Of a stretch of 32,859 nucleotides of DNA, positions 7,737 through 16,715 are shown piece after piece. The stretch comes from Flavobacterium psychrophilum. Lineage in GTDB: Bacteria > Bacteroidota > Bacteroidia > Flavobacteriales > Flavobacteriaceae. The DNA lies in contig QFQM01000034.1 of NCBI GenBank assembly GCA_003243255.1, positions 1-32,859 on the forward strand, written 5' to 3'. The notes under the pieces were generated by a model. The model was not told the origin of the DNA and ran no database searches. It saw only the letters and a program-made list of their open reading frames with translations. Position 1 is the stretch's first letter, and each line of letters opens with the position of its first letter. The position numbers were made by a program, and so were the translations under genes.

Positions 7737-9206
7737 TTATTTCCTGTTTAAAATACGTTGCAGCGTTTCTTTCTCCCCTTTGTAAATAATAGCCATTAAA
7801 GCTATGATTGATAGTATCCCGAATATATAGGTTTCTCTCAATACAGGCACATAAAACGATATTGCCGAAAGTGTTATCGACATACCCAGATACAGGCTTA
7901 TCTTTTTCATGTCATACGGAATGGGGTAATATTTGTTCCCAAAGTAAAATGATAGTAGCATCATCGTTCCGTATGCCGAAATGGTCGCGATTGCCGACCC
8001 CATATAACCCATATGAGGAATCAAAAAATAATTGAGTACTATAGTAACTATAGCTCCCGCAATGGAAATATTAGCACCCACTTTAGTTTTATCTGATAGT
8101 TTATACCAAACCGAAAGGTTAGAATATATACCCAGGAAAAAGTTGGCAAGAATGATTAACGGAACCACATCCATACCTTCCCAATACGATTTATCCCTAA
8201 GCATAAGCATTTTTAAAACATCGGCAAAAACAACAACACACAAAAGGATTAACGAACCGAAAATCACAAAATATTTTGTGATGGTTGCATAGGTATTTCT
8301 TGCATTTTCATGTTGAGCATGACTGAAGAAAAACGGTTCGATCCCTAAGCGGAAAGCTGTTGTAAATAAGGTCATAAATACAGCCAGCTTATAACAGGCC
8401 GAATAAATACCTATCTGAATTTTTATATTGTCTTCAGAAAGCGGAAGGAATGCTTTCAGGAAGAATCTGTCAAATGTTTCGTTGATAACAAAGGCCAGTC
8501 CAGCTATCATAACCGGCAGGCTGTATCGCATCATCTTTCGCCAAAGCGAAACATCAAAATGCCATTCGGTTTTAACATAGTGCGGAATCAGCACAACCAG
8601 TGTAAGCATACTCGCAATAAGGTTCGATACAAAGATGTACCCTACCTGAAAATCGTCTACATATATGGTTGACCAGAAACTTTCAGGATGTGATTTTGCA
8701 ATGCCTTCAAGATATACCAGAAAAAATACATTGAACAAAAGGTTTACGGCAACATTACCAATCTTTATCGCTGCATACAGTAACGGCCTGCCTTCTGCCC
8801 TTAATTTAGAGAAAGGTACAATTACCAGCGCATCAAGCACCAGTATCCATATGGTATAGGTGACATACTCCACATCCAGGTCTCCGGCCTCAGCAAGGTA
8901 TTTACGACCCAAAAGCGCAATACCCAAAAATGCAATTGATGACCAAAAAAGCGATATAGTAGATGTGCTTATTACATTCTTTTTAGCGTCTGAACTGTAA
9001 AACCTGAAAAAAGCGGTCTCCATACCATATGCAAGGATAACATTTAAAAATGCCATACCTGCAAAGATAAGTGCCTGCTCACCATACTCCTTTTCAGGAA
9101 GCACATCGGTATAAAGAGGAGTTAGCGAAAAGCTGAATATTCGGGGTACAACCGTGGCTATACCATATATGGCCGTTTGCTTAAAAAGGTTTTTATATAA
9201 GCTCAA
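7737..9206 (-). CDS. Polysaccharide/oligosaccharide flippase (Wzx/MATE-like)
   Basis: 489-aa polytopic inner-membrane protein with about 12-14 hydrophobic segments. The start (KNLFKQTAIYGIATVVPRIF, then TPLYTDVLPEKEYGE) matches the N-terminus of the Wzx/polysaccharide biosynthesis branch of the MOP superfamily, which flips lipid-linked sugar repeat units across the membrane. It is the first gene of a six-gene operon running through to the envC-like gene. A -7 box (9231-9238) lies just upstream. The lipid-linked substrate is unknown, and no neighbouring glycosyltransferases are present at this locus. Confidence 0.9.
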   Translation of the reverse strand: MSLYKNLFKQTAIYGIATVVPRIFSFSLTPLYTDVLPEKEYGEQALIFAGMAFLNVILAYGMETAFFRFYSSDAKKNVISTSTISLFWSSIAFLGIALLGRKYLAEAGDLDVEYVTYTIWILVLDALVIVPFSKLRAEGRPLLYAAIKIGNVAVNLLFNVFFLVYLEGIAKSHPESFWSTIYVDDFQVGYIFVSNLIASMLTLVVLIPHYVKTEWHFDVSLWRKMMRYSLPVMIAGLAFVINETFDRFFLKAFLPLSEDNIKIQIGIYSACYKLAVFMTLFTTAFRLGIEPFFFSHAQHENARNTYATITKYFVIFGSLILLCVVVFADVLKMLMLRDKSYWEGMDVVPLIILANFFLGIYSNLSVWYKLSDKTKVGANISIAGAIVTIVLNYFLIPHMGYMGSAIATISAYGTMMLLSFYFGNKYYPIPYDMKKISLYLGMSITLSAISFYVPVLRETYIFGILSIIALMAIIYKGEKETLQRILNRK

Positions 9207-9230
9207 AGAGTGGTTTGTTTTATGTTATAA

Positions 9231-9238
9231 CAAAAATA
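9231..9238 (-). promoter_or_regulatory. -7 box for the flippase operon
   Basis: CAAAAATA on the + strand reads TATTTTTG on the - strand, matching TAnnTTTG, 25 bases upstream of the flippase start. No TTG was found at the right distance for a -33 element. Confidence 0.45.
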
Positions 9239-9359
9239 GGTATATTTTGCAGGATTATGAAGCTTTCTTTTTTATAAACCACAAATTACAAATTGATAAT
9301 ACTGATACTGAATTTTCCACATACTATTCCAGTACCTTGCACGGATTATTCCCTGTAAT

Positions 9360-9501
9360 ATGCGTATACGTTTAAGCCTTATTTTTTTACCTTCTTCCCT
9401 TATTTGTTCCGGCACAAAACCATCCTTTAACAACAAAAAAAACATCAACATCGACCAGGTATGATGTTACATACACCGATCATTACTCCTGGCTGGAAAT
9501 A
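9360..9501 (+). other. Out-of-frame signal peptide of the prolyl oligopeptidase
   Basis: An ATG at 9360 opens a frame reading MRIRLSLIF, then runs through a T7 run (9382-9388) and stops soon after. Removing one T makes the reading continuous: MRIRLSLIFYLLPLFVPAQN, a typical Sec signal peptide with cleavage at Ala-Gln, followed by in-frame sequence (TRYDVTYTDHYSWLEIMNSP) that belongs to the N-terminal part of the peptidase family and joins the open frame at 9502. As given, the peptidase frame has a stop at 9373-9375 and no ATG, GTG or TTG before 9502. Confidence 0.85.
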
Positions 9502-11427
9502 ATGAACAGCCCCGAAACCATGACCTGGGTTAAAGCCCAAAATGATTTTTCCGAGGCCCATAATACAACCATATCCAAAAGTGTATTTCCGTTACCAACA
9601 TTAAAAAAATACAATGCCAAAACGCAGTACCGTATCCCTGTCTCCAAAGGAAAGTACTATTATACGGCAACGGCAAAATATCTCGCTTATCAAAAGGAAA
9701 TTGACTCCCGTCCGATAAAGCTTATAGATGCCAATTATATCCTTAGGGATTCTGTCGCATCAATCGATGAATTTTACCCTTCGCATACCTCCAGATATAT
9801 TGCTTACACTATCTCACCCAATGGCAGCGACCTGCACCAGCTTAGGTTTGTTTCTCCTGATAACGGAAAGCATCTCCCCGAAATAATCCGTAATATCCGT
9901 TTTACTAATATTGCATGGCATAAAGATGAAGGTGTGTATTACCGAAAAAGCAGTAACACTTCCGGTTTTGCCATAGATTCTACTTACAGGATGTATTACC
10001 ATAAAATCGGAACAAGCACTACCGACGATAAATTGCTCTTCGACACCTCAAAATCCACAAACCTTTTTAACTTCTTTGCTGATGAGAAAAATCAAAGTCT
10101 GTATATTTTAGAACGTGACCGAAAGAGTTCTGCCATGAACTACTATTATCTTAATCCTGGAGAGGCCAATCCTGTTAAGTTTCTTACTACAAACAGTGAA
10201 ACTTTTACAATTACCGGAACGCGCAGTGATACCCTGTTTATTAGTTCCAAGCTCAGCAATTGGGGCGATGTCCGGTATTTTAGCAGAGACAATCCGGAAA
10301 AAATAAAAATACTTATAGACGAAAAACCCCGACAGTTACTTACCGACAGTTACTTTTACAAGGACAGGATTTTATGCAGATACCGTACAGACAACGAATC
10401 GTATATCGCATTATATGATTATACCGGAAAATTGGTAAAGAAAATACAGGGACCTAAAGGTATGGATGTGTCCCTTTATGGGAATAACAACAATGCCAGC
10501 GAAATTTATTTTACACTACAGTCCAGAACAATACCACCTATTTTATTCAAACTCGATATACCCACAGGGCAATACAGTCGTTACGTTTCAGAGATGTATC
10601 CCAAAACTACAGCTCCCTTTGGAATTGATTATTTTGAAACTAAAAAAACTAACTATATCAGCAGGGATGGGGTAGAGATACCTATTACCATAATCTTTAA
10701 AAAGGGAACACAATTCAACGGCAATAACCCAACCCTTCTTGAAGCCTATGGTGGATATGGAGTAACTGCAGAAGCTCATTATGATAATGGACTGATCTAC
10801 TTTTTAGAAAAAGGAGGAGTATATGCCTATGCAGAAATAAGAGGCGGTGGCGAAAAGGGGCTGCAGTGGCACAAAAGCGGCAGGGGAATCAATAAGATAA
10901 ATTCTCTTAACGATTTTATTGATGCCGCCGAATTCCTGATCCGTGAAAAATACACATCCCCCGAAAAGCTTGCTATTACAGGCGCATCTCATGGAGGGCT
11001 TGTTGTAGGTAACGCCCTCGTACAGAGACCGGAACTGTTTAAGGCGGCATTGCCAAAAGTAGGCGTTTTTGATATGTACAACAAAGACAGCTTTGGCGCA
11101 GGTCTCAATACTATAACAGAATATGGTACCACCGACACCAAAGAGGGTTTCGAGGCAATGATGTCGTACTCGCCATACCATAATATAAAAGAAGATATAA
11201 ACTATCCAACCACTTATATAATAACATCACAAAATGACGACCGTGTGCCGCCATTCCATTCTTATAAATTTGCAGCAAAACTACAAAACAGGCAGGCGCA
11301 GAAAAATCCGATATATCTTACAGCCATACCTCAGGCAGGCCATTACGGAACTTTAAGCACTTTCGAAGAATATACTGAAGACAAATCTGAATTCTACGCT
11401 TTCATTCTCTATCATCTTACAAAATAA
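9502..11427 (+). CDS. Prolyl oligopeptidase family serine peptidase (5' end frameshifted)
   Basis: Serine peptidase of family S9 that cleaves proline-containing oligopeptides, probably meant for the periplasm. The open frame gives 641 aa: a beta-propeller-like region (about 40-390) and an alpha/beta-hydrolase domain from about 395. The triad is visible: Ser496 in GASHGG, Asp in QNDDRVPPFHS (about 579-580), His614 in QAGHYG. The first in-frame ATG is at 9502, but homologous sequence continues upstream to about 9390, where a T7 run puts the signal peptide in another frame. The full-length gene would span 9360-11427, about 688 aa. As written, the product would lack its signal peptide and about 27 mature residues, so this is either a pseudogene, a slippage-switched gene or a one-base sequencing error. 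Confidence 0.9.
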   Translation: MNSPETMTWVKAQNDFSEAHNTTISKSVFPLPTLKKYNAKTQYRIPVSKGKYYYTATAKYLAYQKEIDSRPIKLIDANYILRDSVASIDEFYPSHTSRYIAYTISPNGSDLHQLRFVSPDNGKHLPEIIRNIRFTNIAWHKDEGVYYRKSSNTSGFAIDSTYRMYYHKIGTSTTDDKLLFDTSKSTNLFNFFADEKNQSLYILERDRKSSAMNYYYLNPGEANPVKFLTTNSETFTITGTRSDTLFISSKLSNWGDVRYFSRDNPEKIKILIDEKPRQLLTDSYFYKDRILCRYRTDNESYIALYDYTGKLVKKIQGPKGMDVSLYGNNNNASEIYFTLQSRTIPPILFKLDIPTGQYSRYVSEMYPKTTAPFGIDYFETKKTNYISRDGVEIPITIIFKKGTQFNGNNPTLLEAYGGYGVTAEAHYDNGLIYFLEKGGVYAYAEIRGGGEKGLQWHKSGRGINKINSLNDFIDAAEFLIREKYTSPEKLAITGASHGGLVVGNALVQRPELFKAALPKVGVFDMYNKDSFGAGLNTITEYGTTDTKEGFEAMMSYSPYHNIKEDINYPTTYIITSQNDDRVPPFHSYKFAAKLQNRQAQKNPIYLTAIPQAGHYGTLSTFEEYTEDKSEFYAFILYHLTK

Positions 11428-11456
11428 AAAAGGCTTCCGAAAAACGGAAGCCCTTT
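11426..11456. terminator. Bidirectional terminator between the peptidase gene and atpG
   Basis: An 8-bp perfect stem (GGCTTCCG at 11432-11439, CGGAAGCC at 11445-11452) with an AAAAA loop is flanked by A6 on the left and CTTT on the right. On the - strand this reads as stem plus T6, a good terminator for the atp operon. On the + strand the U tract is weaker but it directly follows the peptidase stop codon. Confidence 0.88.
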
Positions 11457-11478
11457 CAAAATATGCTTGTTTTGTTTC

Positions 11479-12345
11479 TTAGCTGTTCAATGCCTCAGCA
11501 CCACCCACGATCTCAAGGATCTCGTTAGTAATGGCAGCCTGACGGGCTTTGTTATAAGTAAGCTTAAGCTGATTTCTCAGATCAGTTGCATTATCTGTTG
11601 CTTTGTGCATTGCAGTCATACGTGCTCCGTGCTCAGAAGCAAAAGAATCACGAACCGCTTTATACAGCTGTGTTTTTAATGAAAGTGGCACAAGGCTAAG
11701 TACGATCTCTTCTTTAGTAGGCTCAAAAATGTAATCTGTAGCGTTGTTCGCTGCATTTTCATCTTTAGCCGCCGGCTCCAAAGGAAGGAACTGCTCTGTA
11801 AGCACCAGCTGAGTCGCTGCATTCTTGAAGTGGTTATATACCAGTTCAATCTTGTCATACTCACCTGCTGCAAACTTGTCCATAAGCGACTGTGCTGCCT
11901 CAGCTACATTTTCAAATGTAAGGGTATCAAAAAGCTCGCTTTTGTTTCCAACAACATTGCAGGTTTTCTTAAGCACGTCGTTACCTTTTTTACCAATAGC
12001 TAAAACATCAACCTCTTTACCTGCATAAGCAGCCTGAAGGTTTTTTATCTGTTTTATCACATTGGCATTAAAAGCACCACACAGACCCCTGTTTGATGTA
12101 ATAGCAACAATAAGCACTTTATTTACCGGGCGTTGCTCGGCATATACACCTCCGTTGTCGCTGTCAAGGGTAGCACTAAGATTTTGCAATAGCTCAGTAA
12201 GCTTTTCAGAATAAGGCCTCATGGCCGTAATAGCATCCTGCGCTTTTTTAAGCTTGGCTGCAGAAACCATTTTCATCGCGCTTGTAATCTGCATCGTCGA
12301 TGAAACGGAAGCAATCCTGTTACGTATTTCCTTTAAGTTTGCCAT
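11479..12345 (-). CDS. atpG: ATP synthase F1 subunit gamma
   Basis: Central rotor shaft of F1, which couples c-ring rotation to the catalytic alpha3beta3 head. The 288-aa protein has the diagnostic N-terminal coiled-coil helix (MANLKEIRNRIASVSSTMQI, then TSAMKMVSAAKLKKAQ), the middle Rossmann-like part (ITSNRGLCGAFNANV) and the C-terminal helix (TDNATDLRNQLKLTYNKARQ, then AAITNEILEIVGGAEAL). It is the last gene of atpBEFHAG and ends close to the bidirectional terminator. An 83-base gap with a strong hairpin separates it from atpA, unlike the shorter gaps elsewhere in the operon. Confidence 0.98.
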   Translation of the reverse strand: MANLKEIRNRIASVSSTMQITSAMKMVSAAKLKKAQDAITAMRPYSEKLTELLQNLSATLDSDNGGVYAEQRPVNKVLIVAITSNRGLCGAFNANVIKQIKNLQAAYAGKEVDVLAIGKKGNDVLKKTCNVVGNKSELFDTLTFENVAEAAQSLMDKFAAGEYDKIELVYNHFKNAATQLVLTEQFLPLEPAAKDENAANNATDYIFEPTKEEIVLSLVPLSLKTQLYKAVRDSFASEHGARMTAMHKATDNATDLRNQLKLTYNKARQAAITNEILEIVGGAEALNS

Positions 12346-12366
12346 TTTATAATTTGAAAATTAGTC

Positions 12367-12414
12367 AATTTGAAAATTTGAAAATGCATTGCTACATCTT
12401 CAAATCTTCAAATT
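12367..12414 (-). other. Intercistronic hairpin between atpA and atpG
   Basis: Two 20-base arms (12367-12386 and 12395-12414) with an 8-base loop are complementary except at two positions that become G-U pairs in the transcribed (-) strand. Each arm is built from repeats of a TTTGAA-type unit, and further partial copies continue outward to about 12353 and 12421. No U tract follows the arm at once, so it looks more like an mRNA processing or stability element, or a dispersed repeat, than a terminator. Confidence 0.75.
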
Positions 12415-12428
12415 ATCAAATTAATTTT

Positions 12429-14003
12429 TTAGTATTTTGCTGAAATCTCTGCTGCTGCTTTCTCAAGAACGTCAGTGATCTCATCTGTAAATTTACCAGC
12501 TTTAAGACCATCAAGAGTTGGTCTGTGCTTAGCGTTAAGGTATTCGATATAGTCTTTTTCGAACTCTTTTACTTTGCTTACAGGTACATTTTTAAGTAGG
12601 TTTTTAGAACCTGCATAAATAATAGCTACCTGATCTTCCACAGTATAAGGGTCGTTAACCGCCTGTTTAAGGATCTCAACGTTTCTTCTACCTTTTTCGA
12701 TTACGTTTAGCGTAGCAGCATCAAGGTCAGAACCAAATTTAGCGAAAGCCTCAAGCTCACGGAACTGTGCCTGGTCAAGTTTAAGTGTACCAGATACTTT
12801 TTTCATTGATTTGATCTGAGCGTTACCACCTACACGCGATACAGAGATACCCACGTTGATAGCCGGACGTACACCTGAGTTGAATAGATCTGACTCAAGG
12901 AATATCTGACCGTCAGTAATCGAGATTACGTTAGTTGGGATATATGCTGATACGTCACCCGCCTGAGTTTCGATGATTGGAAGTGCAGTAAGCGATCCAC
13001 CACCTTTAACGATTGGCTTAAGTGATTCAGGAAGGTCGTTCATGTTTTTAGCGATATCGTCATCAGCGATAACTTTTGCAGCACGCTCAAGAAGCCTTGA
13101 GTGTAGGTAGAAAACGTCTCCAGGGTAAGCCTCACGTCCTGGTGGCCTTCTTAGTAGAAGCGATACCTCACGGTAAGCAACTGCCTGTTTAGAAAGGTCA
13201 TCATAAATGATAAGCGCCGGACGGCCTGTATCACGGAAGTACTCACCAATTGCAGCACCTGCAAACGGAGCATATACCTGCATTGCAGCAGGGTCAGAAG
13301 CATTAGCAGCAACGATAACTGTATAAGCCATTGCGCCTTTTTCTTCTAGTGTTTTTGCGATACCTGCTACTGTAGAAGCTTTTTGCCCAACAGCAACATA
13401 TATACAGAATACCGGTTGCCCAGCATCATAAAATTCTTTCTGGTTAAGGATGGTATCGATACATACAGTAGTTTTACCAGTCTGACGGTCACCAATTACA
13501 AGCTCACGCTGACCACGTCCTACAGGAATCATGGCATCAACCGCTTTAACACCTGTTTGTAGTGGCTCAGTTACCGGCTGACGGAAGATAACTCCCGGAG
13601 CTTTACGCTCAAGAGGCATCTCATAAAGGTCACCTCCGATAGGGCCTTTACCATCAATTGGAAAACCAAGAGTATCTACTACACGGCCTACCATTTGCTC
13701 ACCTACTTTAAGTGAAGCGATACGCTGTGTTCTTTTTACTGTAGATCCTTCTACGATACCCTGAGATGTACCAAACAATACTACGCCCACATTGTCTTCT
13801 TCAAGATTCAGGACCATAGCCTCTAACCCATTCTCAAACTGAACTAACTCACCATACTGTGCGTTAGATAGTCCGTGAATACGGGCAATACCATCTCCTA
13901 CATTAAGAACTGTTCCCACTTCTTCTAATGTAGCACCCGATTCAAAACCGGACAATTGTTTCTTTAATATTGCTGAAATTTCAGCAGCTTTAATTTCTGC
14001 CAT
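12429..14003 (-). CDS. atpA: ATP synthase F1 subunit alpha
   Basis: Non-catalytic nucleotide-binding subunit of the F1 head. The 524-aa protein has an N-terminal beta-barrel (about 25-95), the nucleotide-binding domain with Walker [10 protein letters not shown] at 171-179 and the Walker B region [12 protein letters not shown], the alpha signature [20 protein letters not shown], and a C-terminal helical domain. Length and motifs are normal. The partner catalytic beta gene is absent from this operon and must lie elsewhere on the chromosome. It follows atpH by 39 bases and precedes the hairpin before atpG. Confidence 0.99.
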   Translation of the reverse strand: MAEIKAAEISAILKKQLSGFESGATLEEVGTVLNVGDGIARIHGLSNAQYGELVQFENGLEAMVLNLEEDNVGVVLFGTSQGIVEGSTVKRTQRIASLKVGEQMVGRVVDTLGFPIDGKGPIGGDLYEMPLERKAPGVIFRQPVTEPLQTGVKAVDAMIPVGRGQRELVIGDRQTGKTTVCIDTILNQKEFYDAGQPVFCIYVAVGQKASTVAGIAKTLEEKGAMAYTVIVAANASDPAAMQVYAPFAGAAIGEYFRDTGRPALIIYDDLSKQAVAYREVSLLLRRPPGREAYPGDVFYLHSRLLERAAKVIADDDIAKNMNDLPESLKPIVKGGGSLTALPIIETQAGDVSAYIPTNVISITDGQIFLESDLFNSGVRPAINVGISVSRVGGNAQIKSMKKVSGTLKLDQAQFRELEAFAKFGSDLDAATLNVIEKGRRNVEILKQAVNDPYTVEDQVAIIYAGSKNLLKNVPVSKVKEFEKDYIEYLNAKHRPTLDGLKAGKFTDEITDVLEKAAAEISAKY

Positions 14004-14042
14004 GTTACTTTATAATTTAAACACTTTCGTGCGATAAAATAC

Positions 14043-14576
14043 TTAATTACTTAACTCTCTTCTTAATGTTGTCAGCCTGTTAGCTACAGAAGCATTAAAC
14101 TGCCTGTCGCCTATCCTGATGATAAACCCACCAATAATAGCAGGGTCTACTACATTCTTAATGCTAACTTTTTTGCTTGAAAACTCTTTGATCTTAGCCA
14201 TTACCTTAGCTTCAAGTTCTTCTGTTAATGGTATTGCAGTAGTAACTGTTGCTACCTCTACACCGTTAAGAACATCAAACTGGTTTTTGTACTCTTCTGC
14301 AATAAGCGGAAGGATCTCAAACCTTTTGTTTTCATGTAATAGGTGAAAAAGACCCTGAGTAATAGTTTGCGTTCCCGCAAATATTTCCTTAAGGGCTGCC
14401 TCTTTAACGTCTGCCTTAACAACCGGGCTGCTCACAAAATTGCTCAGCTCAGCATTGTCTTTAATGGTAGATGCTATAAGGGCCATGTCTTCATTTACAT
14501 TGCCGGCAGCTCCTGAAGCCTGCGCCATATCCAGGATTGCCTTTGCATATCGTATTGCAGCTCTTGAACCTGTCAT
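14043..14576 (-). CDS. atpH: ATP synthase F1 subunit delta (OSCP)
   Basis: Peripheral-stalk subunit that clamps the top of F1 to the b-subunit stator. The 177-aa product has the helical N-terminal domain (MTGSRAAIRYAKAILDMAQA) and the conserved C-terminal OSCP signature (VDPAIIGGFIIRIGDRQFNA, then SVANRLTTLRRELS). It lies seven bases after atpF, in the usual b-delta-alpha order. Confidence 0.98.
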   Translation of the reverse strand: MTGSRAAIRYAKAILDMAQASGAAGNVNEDMALIASTIKDNAELSNFVSSPVVKADVKEAALKEIFAGTQTITQGLFHLLHENKRFEILPLIAEEYKNQFDVLNGVEVATVTTAIPLTEELEAKVMAKIKEFSSKKVSIKNVVDPAIIGGFIIRIGDRQFNASVANRLTTLRRELSN

Positions 14577-14583
14577 ACAGCGA

Positions 14584-15084
14584 TTAGTTTAATTTTACGT
14601 CCTCAAGCATTCTCTCAACAAGTGAAGTTTGAGAAGCCTTGTCAGACAATTCGTTTTTAAGGATTTTTTCAGCGATATCAAGAGAGAAACCTGAAACCTG
14701 GTTTTTAAGCTCAGCCATTGCAGCGTTTTTCTCGCTCTCAATAGCAGCTTTAGCCTGCTCGATCATTTTCTCACCCTGTACAGCAGCCTCAGCTTTAGCA
14801 TCAGCAATCATCTTATCTTTAATTTCTCTTGCTTCTTTGATCATTGCATCTCTTTCAGCACGAGCTTCGTTAAGAATCCTTTGGTTATCAGCCTGTAGGT
14901 TTTGCATCTCTTTACGTGCAGCCTCAGCAGAAGCGATAGCATTAGCTATACCCTCTTCTCTAGCCGTAATCGCATCCATGATTGGTTTCCAGGCAAATTT
15001 TGCAAGAAGAACCAAAAGGATAGCAAGAATTACCGCCTGATAGAAGAACAAACCAAATCCAAAATCGTTTATTAACTTATCCAT
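14584..15084 (-). CDS. atpF: ATP synthase Fo subunit b
   Basis: Peripheral stalk of ATP synthase: one N-terminal membrane helix (about 8-28, GLFFYQAVILAILLVLLAKF) followed by a long charged Ala/Glu/Lys-rich coiled coil to the C-terminus (EARAERDAMIKEAREIKDKM). At 166 aa it is normal for a homodimeric b subunit; no second b' gene is present. A 90-base gap containing a perfect hairpin separates it from atpE upstream. Confidence 0.98.
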   Translation of the reverse strand: MDKLINDFGFGLFFYQAVILAILLVLLAKFAWKPIMDAITAREEGIANAIASAEAARKEMQNLQADNQRILNEARAERDAMIKEAREIKDKMIADAKAEAAVQGEKMIEQAKAAIESEKNAAMAELKNQVSGFSLDIAEKILKNELSDKASQTSLVERMLEDVKLN

Positions 15085-15133
15085 TATATTTTATATAATT
15101 AGGTCTTTATTAAATTTAAATCAATTAAGAAAC

Positions 15134-15160
15134 ATTCCTGCAACCAACCGTTGCAGGAAT
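15134..15160 (-). other. Intercistronic hairpin after atpE
   Basis: A perfect 11-bp stem (15134-15144 and 15150-15160, ATTCCTGCAAC/GTTGCAGGAAT) with a 5-base loop lies 14 bases beyond the atpE stop codon. Three more outer pairs form if one base is bulged. On the - strand it is followed by only a short T-rich stretch (GTTTCTT), so partial termination or 3'-end protection of the atpB-atpE part of the message is possible. Confidence 0.8.
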
Positions 15161-15174
15161 TGTTTTAGTTTTAA

Positions 15175-15405
<231 letters not shown>

Positions 15406-15408
15406 TTA

Positions 15409-16599
15409 TTATATTATTATCGGCTCTTCCTCAGTATGAGCATCATGATCTTCCTCGTGGTGGTGATCCTGAACTGCCATACCTATGAATAGTGATGATA
15501 GCATTGTGAAAACGAACGCCTGTAGGAACGCTACCAATATCTCGATAATTGAAATGAACAATGTAAGCGCGAAGAATGATGGACCAGCGATCCAGTTCTT
15601 AAATACGAAGATAAGTCCGATAAGGCTCATCACAACGATGTGACCTGCAGAGATATTCGCATAAAGACGAATCATTAGCGCGAAAGGTTTTGTAAGCGTA
15701 CCTAATATCTCGATTGGTATAAGCGCTATCTTCATAAGCACCGGTACATCCGGCATCCAGAAAATGTGTTTCCAGTAATCTTTGTTTGCACTGAACTGAG
15801 TTACAAAGTAAGTGAACAATGCTAAACACGCAGTTATCGCGATGTTACCTGTAACGTTGATTCCAAGCGGAGTTAAACCGATAAGGTTAAGGATAAGGAT
15901 AAAGAAGAATACTGTAAGCAGGTAACCCATAAACTTTCTGTATTTATCTTTACCAATGTTTGGTATAGCAACCTCATCTCTCACAAAAATTACAAGTGGC
16001 TCAAGCACTCTTCCTAATCCTGTAGGGATTGGGCTCTTTTTGTATGACTTGGCAAGACCGATGAAGAAGATAAACATAAGCACTGCAGTAACCAACATAG
16101 CTACTACGTTCTTAGTGATCGAAAAATCTAACGGTTTTACGTTCTCATCAGTTGGGTGGTGATGCGCATCAAGCTTAAGCTCTCCTGCTGCATTAGTCTT
16201 ATATATTTTTCCGTGGAAAAGTTTGTAGTAGTTACCATCTACCTCAGCTACTTTTTCGCCATGCTCAAATTTAGCCGAAGAGAAAACTTTCAGTCCGTTA
16301 TCAATAAGGATTACCGGAAGCGAAAAACCATAGTGCTCTCCTGTTGCCTCATCAGAAAAGAAAACAAACTCGTGAGAGTCTTTCAAGTGATGATCAATGA
16401 AGGCTTTGATTTTTGATTTTTTGTCTGTAGGCTCCCCATGCTCTTCACCATGAGCTTCTGCTTCAGCATGTACTGCAACAGGAGCATGTTCAGCAGCAAC
16501 CGCAACTGTATCGTTTGCAGGATTTGCGAAACCGATGAAAGGAACTACAGCAAAAAGAGCTGCGAATAGGTTTTTGACTTTTCTTACTGGTAACACCAT
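15409..16599 (-). CDS. atpB: ATP synthase Fo subunit a with exported N-terminal extension
   Basis: Stator channel subunit that passes protons to the c-ring. At 396 aa it is much longer than the roughly 250-270 aa of many bacteria. The excess is N-terminal: a signal-peptide-like segment (about 1-26, FAALFAVVPFIGFA), then a His/Glu-rich region (EHAPVAVHAEAEAHGEEHGE) and a soluble part to about residue 160. The membrane domain follows, with the essential Arg in the helix ALMIRLYANISAGHIVVM. The C-terminus is also His/Asp/Glu-rich (DHHHEEDHDAHTEEE). Such an extension is common in Bacteroidota; its role is not established. A strong promoter lies 40-70 bases upstream. Confidence 0.97.
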   Translation of the reverse strand: MVLPVRKVKNLFAALFAVVPFIGFANPANDTVAVAAEHAPVAVHAEAEAHGEEHGEPTDKKSKIKAFIDHHLKDSHEFVFFSDEATGEHYGFSLPVILIDNGLKVFSSAKFEHGEKVAEVDGNYYKLFHGKIYKTNAAGELKLDAHHHPTDENVKPLDFSITKNVVAMLVTAVLMFIFFIGLAKSYKKSPIPTGLGRVLEPLVIFVRDEVAIPNIGKDKYRKFMGYLLTVFFFILILNLIGLTPLGINVTGNIAITACLALFTYFVTQFSANKDYWKHIFWMPDVPVLMKIALIPIEILGTLTKPFALMIRLYANISAGHIVVMSLIGLIFVFKNWIAGPSFFALTLFISIIEILVAFLQAFVFTMLSSLFIGMAVQDHHHEEDHDAHTEEEPIII

Positions 16600-16639
16600 C
16601 TTATTAAATATCTTAATTTTACGGTCCTAAAATTTTGTG

Positions 16640-16668
16640 CAAAGGTACATTTTAAATTAATATTCCAA
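16640..16668 (-). promoter_or_regulatory. Promoter of the atpBEFHAG operon
   Basis: On the - strand TTG (complement of 16666-16668) is followed after 18 bases by TACCTTTG (complement of 16640-16647), a full match to the flavobacterial consensus. The predicted start is near 16635, giving a leader of about 36 bases before atpB. Confidence 0.75.
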
Positions 16669-16715
16669 TGAACCTTTGAAAATTTTTTTTGGGTAATTTC
16701 AGATATTTCTACCCT

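Noticed and set aside
9154..9375. 73-codon + strand frame between the flippase and peptidase genes
   Set aside because: It overlaps the flippase start on the other strand, shows no family features and ends at the stop that precedes the peptidase frame.
16691..16714. GGGTA...TACCC dyad upstream of atpB considered as a terminator
   Set aside because: The stem has only five pairs with a long loop, and on the - strand it is followed by A residues rather than T, so termination of the upstream genes is unlikely there.
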